This document shows, in pieces, positions 13,781 to 20,790 of a stretch of 24,828 nt of DNA. The stretch is from positions 1 to 24,828 of the forward strand of contig CAYMCM010000035.1 in assembly GCA_964388945.1 (NCBI GenBank), given 5' to 3'. Source of the DNA: Roseburia_D sp964388945. Its GTDB lineage: Bacteria > Bacillota > Clostridia > Lachnospirales > Lachnospiraceae. The notes under the pieces were generated by a model. That model saw only the letters and a program-made list of their open reading frames with translations. It was not told the origin of the DNA and searched no databases. Both the position numbers and the translations under genes were made by a program. Position 1 is the stretch's first letter. Every line of letters begins with the position of its first letter.

Positions 13781-15068
13781 GCCGAAGGTAAAAGACAGTA
13801 AGATGGCAACGATGCCGGTAAACAAACTTATGATAAATATGGGTGTGCCGATGATCATTTCCATGATGCTGCAGGCAGTGTACAACATCGTGGACAGTGC
13901 GTTTGTGGCAAATATGAAAGAAAACGGAGAACTGGCATTAAATGCGCTGACACTTGCATTTCCGGTACAGATGCTTATGGTTGCCATCGGGATAGGAACC
14001 GGCGTCGGAGTGAATGCGCTCCTTGCGAAGAGTATGGGACAGGGAGATACTGAAAAAGCAAGTAAGACTGCCGGAAACGGCGTATTTCTCATGGCGGTCA
14101 TTTATGTGGTATTTTTTCTGTTCGGTTTGTTTGGTACAACATGGTATATAGCGTCGCAGACAAAGAATCCGCTGATTGCGCAGATGGCGACAGACTATTT
14201 GCGAATCTGCTGCTGCCTGTCGTTTGGAATTTTGTTTTTCTCTCTGTATGAGAAAGTATTGCAGGCAACCGGAAAAAGTATGTATTCCACGATTGCGCAG
14301 ATAACGGGAGCAGTCATAAATATCATCCTCGACCCGATCATGATCTACGGATGGCTCGGTTGTCCGGAGCTTGGAGTAAAGGGAGCAGCGTATGCTACCG
14401 TGATCGGACAGATCGTTAGAGGCATTTATTCTATCGGATTTGCGGCAATCATTGCACAGGCACTGATGTCAGTTATGACATATCTTTTAAATGTCATCTT
14501 TGTACGGATTGGAGAAAATGTCGTTACTGCATACGGATTGTATTATAAGATTCAGCAGTTCATCCTGTTTGCGGCATTTGGATTAAGAGATGCGATCACG
14601 CCAATCGTATCCTTTAATCACGGCATGAAGAATAAGGAGCGTGTCAAGGATGGAATCAAATATGGTTTGCTTTACACGTGGGCTATTATGCTGATCGGTT
14701 TTGTGGGAATTGAAGTGCTTGCAGAGCCGTTTGCCGGAATTTTCGGATTGTCAGGAGAGACGAAAGCGCTGTGCGTCAGTGCCATGCGGATCATTTCCAT
14801 CAGCTATATGTTTGCAGGAGCTAATATTGCATTTCAGGGCATTTTTCAGGCATTGGACAGCGGATTTGAGTCACTGGTCATATCCGTGTGCAGACAGTTT
14901 TTGTTTGTAATTCCGGTAGCATATGCTTTTTCTGGCCTGGTAGTGTCTGGCAGATGTGGAACCTGGCTCGTGTGGACGAGTTTTCTGATCGCAGAAGTGG
15001 TATCAGTGCTGGTATCCATATCATTTATGAAAAAAGTCAATAAAAACAAGATTACAGTGATGGGCTAG
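13773..15068 (+). CDS. MATE-family efflux transporter with an apparent internal deletion
   Basis: The 431-aa multidrug/Na+ antiporter-type protein has strong MATE features: MINMGVPMIISMMLQAVYNIVDSAFVA at the start of the N-lobe, ATDYLRICCCLSFG, GKSMYSTIAQITGAVINIILDPIMIYG, and in the C-lobe IYSIGFAAIIAQALMSVMTYLLN and GLRDAITPIVSFNHG. At about residue 215 the N-lobe sequence KGAAYATVIGQIV runs straight into RGIYSIGF. In related proteins about 30 residues, covering the rest of helix 6 and the cytoplasmic loop to helix 7, lie between these points. The reading frame is kept. Transport function is therefore doubtful, or the protein is a natural short variant. It is coupled to the upstream kinase-like gene. 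Confidence 0.88.
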   Translation: MSEPKVKDSKMATMPVNKLMINMGVPMIISMMLQAVYNIVDSAFVANMKENGELALNALTLAFPVQMLMVAIGIGTGVGVNALLAKSMGQGDTEKASKTAGNGVFLMAVIYVVFFLFGLFGTTWYIASQTKNPLIAQMATDYLRICCCLSFGILFFSLYEKVLQATGKSMYSTIAQITGAVINIILDPIMIYGWLGCPELGVKGAAYATVIGQIVRGIYSIGFAAIIAQALMSVMTYLLNVIFVRIGENVVTAYGLYYKIQQFILFAAFGLRDAITPIVSFNHGMKNKERVKDGIKYGLLYTWAIMLIGFVGIEVLAEPFAGIFGLSGETKALCVSAMRIISISYMFAGANIAFQGIFQALDSGFESLVISVCRQFLFVIPVAYAFSGLVVSGRCGTWLVWTSFLIAEVVSVLVSISFMKKVNKNKITVMG

Positions 15069-15234
15069 AAAATTATAAAATATAGCAATAATAACCAAAA
15101 TACACATAGAAACACAATGGCAAAAGTGACGAAATAACCAAAAATAAGTAAAAAATTGCTTACAAAAAAGACTTTTTTCAGTTAAAATATCTGGTATAAA
15201 CTTATTATTTTAGAAATAAAGGCAGGTAGATGAT

Positions 15235-15474
15235 ATGAAAAGAGTAAAAGCAGCTTGTATTACACAGACCTTACATTTTTTATTGAAGGAAGATGTCGGA
15301 CATGATTATGCGGTAAGACTTGTGAACGAAGAAGTGAAGAGGTACAAAGAACAGCTTAATAAAAATAAGACACAGTACAAGATTCTTTCCGAGGAAACAC
15401 AGGCGGATGGTTCCGTTATGATCGAGATCAAAAAACAGTATAATACATCTCCGACAGGACACTATCTGGAGTAG
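15235..15474 (+). CDS. Small hypothetical protein (79 aa)
   Basis: I do not recognise this family. The 79-aa product is charged and probably helix-helix-strand (residues 1-40 helical, then a strand TQYKILSEETQADGSVMIEIKKQYN). It lacks a signal peptide or membrane segment and ends TGHYLE. The start follows GGCAGGTAGATGAT, and an extended -10 (TGG-TATAAA, 15192-15200) lies 35 nt upstream. A strong terminator directly follows, so it is monocistronic. Its last 15 coding bases, stop codon and flanks are part of a 22-bp perfect repeat that recurs at 17816-17837 at the end of the chemoreceptor remnant. Confidence 0.7.
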   Translation: MKRVKAACITQTLHFLLKEDVGHDYAVRLVNEEVKRYKEQLNKNKTQYKILSEETQADGSVMIEIKKQYNTSPTGHYLE

Positions 15475-15477
15475 CCG
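15456..15477 (+). repeat. 22-bp direct repeat, copy 1 (end of the 79-aa gene)
   Basis: The sequence begins AGGACACTATCTGG and ends TAGCCG. It encodes the C-terminal GHYLE and stop codon of the 79-aa protein. An identical copy lies at 17816-17837. Beyond the perfect part, both copies continue with related sequence (TAAG, then ATCTGCGCAA) leading into a hairpin. Confidence 0.9.
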
Positions 15478-15487
15478 GTAAGGCAGC

Positions 15488-15521
15488 ATCTGCGCAATAA
15501 TTTTATTGCGCAGATTTTTTT
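15488..15521 (+). terminator. Terminator of the 79-aa gene
   Basis: ATCTGCGCAAT (15488-15498) pairs with ATTGCGCAGAT (15505-15515), followed by a run of seven T. The 213-nt gap up to 15734 otherwise holds A/T-rich DNA with no clear promoter found. Confidence 0.93.
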
Positions 15522-15734
15522 GCCCATTTTTCGCAATAGTATACTCCTTTTTTTGAGATTGGCAGTAATGCAAATATACGGTCTTATATTATTCCCAATT
15601 TATTCAGAAAAAGGTGCAATATTTTTAGATATTAAGTGTAAAATTGTAAAATAATAGGTGGAAAAACACGCAAAAAAATTTTATGATGATAAAAATTAGT
15701 AATACACAGATTTATTCACAGAAGGAGAAAAGAC

Positions 15735-16535
15735 ATGAATAAGAATTTGGGAGTATTGTTTGCAGTAATGATGCTTATGATATGTATCTTAGGCGGTTGC
15801 CAATCGGCAAGCAAAAGTGAAAGTGGTAACATAAGAATATTTTTTTCTGTGATAGAGGGTGGAGAATACTATGAAACATGGGCAGATATGGCAAAGAGTA
15901 AAGCAGCAGAATTAGGCATTCAGTTGGATGTGGAATTCGCAGATAATTCTATTGAGATACAGGATGAGCAGATGAAAAGAGCTGTTTCAGAAGGTTATGA
16001 TGCAATTATGTGTAGTGTGGTATCTGCGGATACGGTAAATGTGATAAAAGAGATAGCAGGAGACATACCACTTGTATTTGTAAATAATGCACCGGATGAT
16101 AATCTTTTAGTGGCAGATCAGGTTATTTATGTGGCATCCGATGAGTATATGGTAGGTCAGTATCAGGCGGAATATGTATTAGAACAACTTGCGGGAAAAG
16201 ATGAGATGAATGTAGTTGTGCTGAAAGGTCCGAGTGGAAGTTCTGCGACAAAGGGAAGAACCGGCGGTGTGAAAAGAACATTTGAAACGAGCGGCAAAAA
16301 GATAAATTATGTTTTTGAAGATTATGCAAATTTTAATCCAGATCAGGCGCAGACGCTGTATACAGAATTTTTAAAGACAGGTACACCAGTGGATTGTGTT
16401 CTCTGTAATAATGATAATATGACACTTGGTGCGATTGCAGCATGTGAAGAGGCTAATGCAGATATGAATGACACTCTGTTTTTGGGTGTAGATGCATCCG
16501 CAGACGGATGTCAGGCAATGTTACAGATTATATGA
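15735..16535 (+). pseudogene. Truncated periplasmic sugar-binding-like lipoprotein, fused out of frame to a chemoreceptor remnant
   Basis: The 266-aa frame encodes a lipoprotein signal (LGGC, lipid-attachment Cys at 22) and most of a type I periplasmic binding protein of the ribose/galactose-binding kind. Visible motifs include KRAVSEGYDAIMCSVVSADTVN, IPLVFVNNAPDD, VLKGPSGSSATKGRTGG and CVLCNNDNMTLGAIAACEEAN. It breaks off at FLGVDASADGCQAMLQII with an early stop, where family members go on for another 50-70 residues to complete the second lobe. Immediately downstream the DNA switches to chemoreceptor sequence in another frame (GNVTDYMNE, stop, QAFLVNSEDDTILAH). A good ribosome binding site (GAAGGAGAA) means the fragment may still be made, but it should not fold as a whole binding protein. 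Confidence 0.75.
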
Positions 16536-17834
16536 ATGAATAACAGGCGTTTTTGGTGAATTCAGAAGATGACACGATTCTTGCACATCGTGACAGTAGT
16601 CTGATTTCTTTGAAATTGCGTGATATTGACGATCCATTTATGCAGGGAGTAGCAGACAGAATTGAGACATGGGATTACAGTCTGACAGAAATAAATAACA
16701 ATATGACAGCTTTTGCAGAGATTGAAGGGACAGACTGGATTCTAGTATCTTATGTCCCGTCTGCAACCATTTATAAAGAAGTAAACGAGTTCCGAAATAT
16801 AATTGTTGTAATTGCAGTTATCTCATTACTTATTTTAACCATTCTGATTGAACGTGTAGTACATGTGACCATTAAGCCGGTAAAAGAACTGACCAAGCTT
16901 ATTCAGGCCATGACAGATGGAGATTTTACTGTTCAGGTAAAGACAGGAAGCAACGATGAAATTGGATTGATGGGTAAATGTGTGGAGAAATTCGTTGTTT
17001 CCATGCGTGGAATGATTTCCGCTATCTATGGAGTATCCAGTAAGTTGCAGGAGCAGGCAGACAGTAGCAATGATGTGTCAGGACAGATGTATGATGCTTC
17101 CAGATTGCAGAAAATGCCACTACGTTAGCAATGGTTGTTGCGGATACCAGAGAAGATGGCGTAAAAGTGGATGATAAGGTAAGAGAGACTGTTAAGGTTT
17201 CCCAAAAAGGAAAAGCTGATATGCAGAATGTCAGTCAGGCCATGCGCGATATCAACAATGTTGTGGTGAAATTGCAGCATGCCATTGATAAGGTGGGAAA
17301 AGCCTCCGAAGAGATTATGGATATTACCGGTGTAATTGGAAGCATTGCAGAGGAAACAAATTTATTATCCTTAAATGCATCGATTGAGGCTGCGCGAGCA
17401 GGAGAAGCAGGAAGAGGATTTGCAGTAGTAGCAACAGAAATCGGACATTTGGCACAAACAAGTACAGAGTCCGTAAAGAATATTGACCGGTTGATTTCTG
17501 AAATTAATATTTTGGTAAAAGATGCCGTAGGTCAGGCAGCAGATAGTGTTGAGAATATCAGTAAGAGCAGTAATCTTGTAGGTAATGCACTGATCACCTT
17601 TGATTCTATTTTCCAGAATATTGATACAGTAAATAATCTTGTTCAGCAGATGCTTGAGAAGGTAGAAAAGGTAGATGAGGTTGCGGGCATGTTGCAGCAA
17701 TTTCAGAAGAACAGGCAAATCATATCACTGGAAACAGTGAAAGTGTGGCAAGCGGTGCGAGAGAATTGACTGCTTCCGCAGAAGAGTTATCCAGTCAGGT
17801 GGAAATTTTTAAGATAGGACACTATCTGGAGTAG
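16511..17834 (+). pseudogene. Degraded methyl-accepting chemotaxis protein
   Basis: Pieces of one chemoreceptor occur in order but in three frames. The end of a dCache-type sensor (VNSEDDTILAHRDSSLIS, TAFAEIEGTDWILVSYVP), a transmembrane helix (IIVVIAVISLLILTILI) and a HAMP domain run to about 17128. After a frame change near 17100 comes the signalling domain (QIAENATTLAMVVADT, EETNLLSLNASIEAARAGEAGRGFAVVATEIGHLAQTSTESVKNI) to about 17690. After a second change comes the C-terminal helix (VAAISEEQANHITGNSESVASGARELTASAEELSSQVEIFK). Compared with normal receptors, the N-terminus with its first membrane helix is missing, about 25 residues are missing after HAMP, and about 20 are missing near the C-terminus. 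The last codons, GHYLE and stop, come from the 22-bp repeat, not from a usual receptor end. It cannot give a working receptor. Confidence 0.82.
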
Positions 17835-17837
17835 CCG
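17816..17837 (+). repeat. 22-bp direct repeat, copy 2 (end of the chemoreceptor remnant)
   Basis: This is identical to 15456-15477 and lies 2360 bp downstream of it. It supplies the final GHYLE codons and stop of the chemoreceptor frame. The following DNA is a decayed version of the copy-1 flank: a 10-bp unit GCTTGTATCT is repeated in tandem (17842-17861), then comes CTGCGCAA. Confidence 0.9.
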
Positions 17838-17859
17838 TTAAGCTTGTATCTGCTTGTAT

Positions 17860-17880
17860 CTGCGCAAAACTCGCAGTTTT
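17860..17880 (+). terminator. Reduced terminator hairpin after repeat copy 2
   Basis: CTGCG and CGCAG flank a 7-nt loop and are followed by four T. The position corresponds to the stronger terminator after repeat copy 1, from which it seems derived. The T-run overlaps the -35 of the next promoter. Confidence 0.5.
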
Positions 17881-17905
17881 CAGGCTCTTGGAAGTGTGCT
17901 AGAAT
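17877..17905 (+). promoter_or_regulatory. Promoter of the second LysR gene
   Basis: TTTTCA (17877-17882) and TAGAAT (17900-17905) are 17 bp apart. TGC directly before the -10 makes an extended -10, compensating for the weak -35. Confidence 0.55.
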
Positions 17906-17960
17906 GAAAGACGAAAAGATGGTGAAAAAGTTTTTCATTCTATAACAGGAGTGTATGCAG

Positions 17961-18833
17961 ATGGACATTAGAATATTGCGATATTTTTTGACAGTGGCGA
18001 AGGAACAGAACTTCACAAGAGCCGCAGAACAACTGAATATTACGCAGCCTACACTTTCAAGACAGCTTGCAGCATTGGAAAAGGAATTAGGAACAACTCT
18101 TTTTATAAGAGGAAACCGCAGCATTACACTTACGGAGGCTGGGATATTATTAAAGCGAAGAGCGTTGGAGATCATTGACTTAGAAGAAAAAATGCTGGAT
18201 GAACTCAAGGTTAATGAAGAATTGATGGAGGGTACGATCACAATCGGGTGTGGTGAGTTTACTGCGGTTGAAACATTAGCGGAAATATGTAAAATATATA
18301 AAGAAAAATATCCAATGGTGCAGATTGTGTTACATACAGCAACGGCAGATTGTATATATGAAATGATGAATCAGGGATTGGTGGATATTGGGCTGTTTTT
18401 AGAGCCTATCAATACAGAAGAATTAGATTATATCAGGATTATGGGAAGTGACTATTGGGTTGTAGGAATGAGACCGGATGATCCATTGACAGAAAAAGAG
18501 CATATTACAAAAGAGGATCTTTTGGATAAACCGCTTATTCTCCCCAAAAGACCGAATGTGCAGAGTGAGCTTGCAAACTGGTTTGGTAAGGATTTTAATA
18601 AGCTTCATGTTTCTTTTACCAGTAATCTTGGAACAAATGCCGGTGTTATGGCAACTCATGGACTGGGATATCCAATTTCTATTGGAGGTGCTATGCAGTA
18701 TTGGAGAGAGGATCTGCTTGTTCAGAGGAGACTGCATCCTGAAATAACAGCCAATACAGTGATCGCATGGAGAAGAAATATACCATATTCATTGGCAATG
18801 AACAAATTCATAGAGGAAATTAATGCTTTTTAG
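17961..18833 (+). CDS. LysR-family transcriptional regulator
   Basis: The 290-aa protein has the LysR winged helix at its N-terminus (MDIRILRYFLTVAKEQNFTRAAEQLNITQPTLSRQLAALEKELG) and a full effector-binding domain with QIVLHTATADCIYEMMNQGLVDIGLFL and HGLGYPISIGG. I chose ATG 17961 over ATG 17955 because AGGAG (17947-17951) is 9 nt from the former and only 3 nt from the latter, and because family members typically begin MDIR/MEIR. A flavodoxin-cupin gene follows in the same direction after a hairpin and its own promoter, and is the natural candidate target. The effector is unknown. Confidence 0.92.
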   Translation: MDIRILRYFLTVAKEQNFTRAAEQLNITQPTLSRQLAALEKELGTTLFIRGNRSITLTEAGILLKRRALEIIDLEEKMLDELKVNEELMEGTITIGCGEFTAVETLAEICKIYKEKYPMVQIVLHTATADCIYEMMNQGLVDIGLFLEPINTEELDYIRIMGSDYWVVGMRPDDPLTEKEHITKEDLLDKPLILPKRPNVQSELANWFGKDFNKLHVSFTSNLGTNAGVMATHGLGYPISIGGAMQYWREDLLVQRRLHPEITANTVIAWRRNIPYSLAMNKFIEEINAF

Positions 18834-18860
18834 GCATAGAAAACGATTTAACATAGGCAT

Positions 18861-18890
18861 TAGACATGGACTGGAATTGTAGAATATAAT
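18861..18890 (+). promoter_or_regulatory. Promoter of the flavodoxin-cupin gene
   Basis: TAGACA (18861-18866) and a consensus TATAAT (18885-18890) are separated by 18 bp. The predicted start, about 18897, falls inside the left arm of the following perfect inverted repeat. Confidence 0.6.
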
Positions 18891-18933
18891 AAATGTGTAA
18901 AGTATCAAGGAAAAAATACTTTACACATTTTTT
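18891..18933. terminator. Perfect 15-bp inverted repeat: LysR terminator and/or operator
   Basis: AAATGTGTAAAGTAT (18891-18905) and its exact complement (18916-18930) flank a 10-nt loop and are followed by T residues. It can terminate the LysR transcript. It also begins directly after the -10 of the next gene's promoter, so it could act as an operator or as a 5' mRNA hairpin. Confidence 0.7.
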
Positions 18934-18958
18934 AGGATAGTGATAAGGAGGATTACTG

Positions 18959-19855
18959 ATGAGAAAAAAGTTAGTTGCATATTTTAGTGCCAGTGGAACA
19001 ACAAAGAAAATAGCAGAGATGATTGCATCAGCAGCAGAAGCGGATCTGTATGAGATCAAACCGAAACAACCATATTCAAAGGCTGATTTAAACTGGATGG
19101 ATAAAAACTCCAGAAGCAGTGTGGAGATGAATGATAAAAAATATCGACCGGAAATAACGGATACGGATGCCCATATTGATAAGTATGATGAGATTATTTT
19201 AGGATTTCCGATCTGGTGGTATGTAGCACCTACAATTATCAACACCTTTTTGGAGAGCTATGACTTTTTGGGTAAAAAAATCGTATTGTTTGCGACTTCC
19301 GGTGGAAGTGGATTTGGAAATACGGTAAGTGCGCTTAAGCTATCAGCGGAAGGTGCAATGATAGAGGAAGGCGAAGTATTTGGCAAGGCTGCAAAGCAGG
19401 AAATCGAAGCGTGGGTAAAACATATTTATGAAGATGAAGCTATGAGAGCACACGCAAAATCTATGGTATTTCCGATTGGACAGCCAAACGACGCATTTGC
19501 ACAATATTTTGTGGGACAAAGCTATCTTGCTCCGATATCCACAAGTCAGGTTGGGATTTTCAATGTAACCTTTGAACCCGGATGCAGAAACAACTGGCAT
19601 ATTCATCATGCAAAAAGCGGCGGCGGACAGATTTTAGTATGTGTAGCAGGACGGGGATTTTATCAGGAAGAAGGCAAGGAAGCGGTAGAAATGAAGCCAG
19701 GTGACTGCGTTAATGTTCCGGCAGGGGTTAAGCACTGGCATGGAGCGGCTTTGAATGAGTGGTTTTCCCATCTGGCGATTGAGGTTCCGGGTGTTGATAG
19801 CGCTAATGAGTGGTGTGAGCCAGTATCAGAGGAAGAGTATAATAAATTAAAATAA
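18959..19855 (+). CDS. Flavodoxin-cupin fusion protein
   Basis: The 298-aa protein joins two complete domains. Residues 1-157 are a flavodoxin-like FMN domain, with phosphate loop SASGTTKK (10-17), LGFPIWWYVAPTIINTFLESYDF and FATSGGSGFGNT. Residues about 175-285 are a small cupin barrel, with metal-type motif NNWHIHHAKSGGGQILVCVAGRG (H214, H216; Q224 where Glu is usual) and PGDCVNVPAGVKHWHGA (H259). Flavodoxins of this type often stand next to separate cupin genes, so fusion supports a joint role, perhaps quinone or carbonyl redox chemistry; that is an inference. An AAGGAGG ribosome binding site precedes the start. The gene follows a LysR regulator. No terminator was found in the A/T-rich 183 nt after it. 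Confidence 0.88.
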   Translation: MRKKLVAYFSASGTTKKIAEMIASAAEADLYEIKPKQPYSKADLNWMDKNSRSSVEMNDKKYRPEITDTDAHIDKYDEIILGFPIWWYVAPTIINTFLESYDFLGKKIVLFATSGGSGFGNTVSALKLSAEGAMIEEGEVFGKAAKQEIEAWVKHIYEDEAMRAHAKSMVFPIGQPNDAFAQYFVGQSYLAPISTSQVGIFNVTFEPGCRNNWHIHHAKSGGGQILVCVAGRGFYQEEGKEAVEMKPGDCVNVPAGVKHWHGAALNEWFSHLAIEVPGVDSANEWCEPVSEEEYNKLK

Positions 19856-20038
19856 GAAAAAGACAATGGGATATAGAAAAATGCTAAATAATGGTGTGTA
19901 CAGATTGCACAAACTAAAAATATATTAAAAGTGCACAAAAATCAAAAGAAATATAAAAAATAAAGAATAGAACTTATTCAATATGGACAAAATAGTAAAA
20001 ATAAAAAGTGAAAAAACGGAGAAAATAGTTTGGATTCA

Positions 20039-20067
20039 TTGGCAAAAATCCTCATTCGTGATATTAT
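20039..20067 (+). promoter_or_regulatory. Promoter of the 41-aa small gene
   Basis: TTGGCA (20039-20044) and TATTAT (20062-20067) are 17 bp apart, with TGA directly before the -10 (extended -10). The start site near 20074 leaves a 27-nt leader. Confidence 0.7.
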
Positions 20068-20100
20068 ATTAAAGAAATACATGGAAAGGAGGATTTTGCA

Positions 20101-20226
20101 ATGAAAAATGTGAAAACAGCGGCAGAATATCCGCAGACAAGGCAGAACCGCAGCGAAAAAACACTGGTAGACAGAATGATCGATTACATGGCGAAGACGG
20201 AGAAAAAAGACCGTGACGCGTCATAG
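20101..20226 (+). CDS. Small hypothetical protein (41 aa) upstream of the leucine T-box
   Basis: The ATG follows an ideal AAAGGAGG site and a good promoter, so translation is likely. The 41-residue product is highly charged and hydrophilic, with a predicted amphipathic helix in TLVDRMIDYMAKTEKK. It has no signal peptide. It contains only one Leu and no Leu cluster, so it is not a leader peptide of the leucine-attenuation type. I do not recognise a family. It is separated from the T-box by an A/T-rich inverted repeat (20348-20389, arms AAAATGAAT/ATTCATTTT) followed by T residues, which may end its transcript. Confidence 0.55.
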   Translation: MKNVKTAAEYPQTRQNRSEKTLVDRMIDYMAKTEKKDRDAS

Positions 20227-20429
20227 CACCTGTCATCTGACAAAAGCACAAAAGAAAAAAGTAAATAGGAGCTACGGAACAGATGACTGGGCTGTAAGGA
20301 GAAGATGGATTCTCTTTATGGTCTTTTTTATTTGGAATTTAGATAACAAAATGAATCAATAAAAATGATTAAATTTAACCATTCATTTTTTAAATATACT
20401 GTGATAGGATATAGAATCATAAAAGGCTG

Positions 20430-20690
20430 TGAAAAGGAATAGTAACCGCATGCGTTTTTTGCAGAGAGCTGTCGGCAGGTGCAAGACAGTGAGAACAAAA
20501 CGGCGAACTCGCCTTCGAGCTTCCGGCTGAACCAGTTTTGCGTGATGGATGCAAGCCTCATCGCAAAAGGAAATAGGTCGTGACGGATACCCACCGTTAG
20601 CAGGGCAGGGCATGTTTGTGCCGGATGAGTGCATGTGTTACATGAAATAGAGTGGTACCGCGAAAGAAATTTTCTTCCGTCTCTATGATC
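20430..20690 (+). promoter_or_regulatory. T-box leader, putative leucine (CUC) specifier
   Basis: The T-box sequence AGAGTGGTACCGCG is at 20649-20662, preceded by CCGTTA at about 20593. Stem I landmarks are present: AGTA at 20441-20444, the AGAG bulge region near 20463, and the GGCAGGTGCAAG apical segment at 20474-20485. GAACTC places the likely specifier CUC at 20508-20510, matching leucine and the downstream leuA. Uncharged leucine tRNA would stabilise the antiterminator. The alternative ATAGAG/CTCTAT stem after the T-box (20648-20688) is the presumed terminator, although its T-tract is poor. A TATACT -10 at 20395-20400 may start this RNA; its -35 is unclear. Between 20690 and the leuA start is a non-coding stretch with GGGCGG/CCGCCC complementary arms. 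Confidence 0.9.
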
Positions 20691-20790
20691 TTTGAAAGGA
20701 TATAGGGGCGGATTCTTTATACAGACCGGAGTTGCACAGCGAATCCATCTTTGCCGCCCAAAACGAATAACATGGTATGGAGGTTAAAAA

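Noticed and set aside
13502..14101. 199-aa minus-strand frame opposite the kinase-MATE overlap
   Set aside because: Its hydrophobic composition mirrors the MATE membrane helices. There is no ribosome binding site.
20302..20335. GAGAA/TTCTC hairpin followed by a T-rich stretch upstream of the T-box
   Set aside because: A 5-bp stem separated from the T-run is too weak to call a terminator. The longer A/T inverted repeat at 20348-20389 is a better but still unproven candidate.
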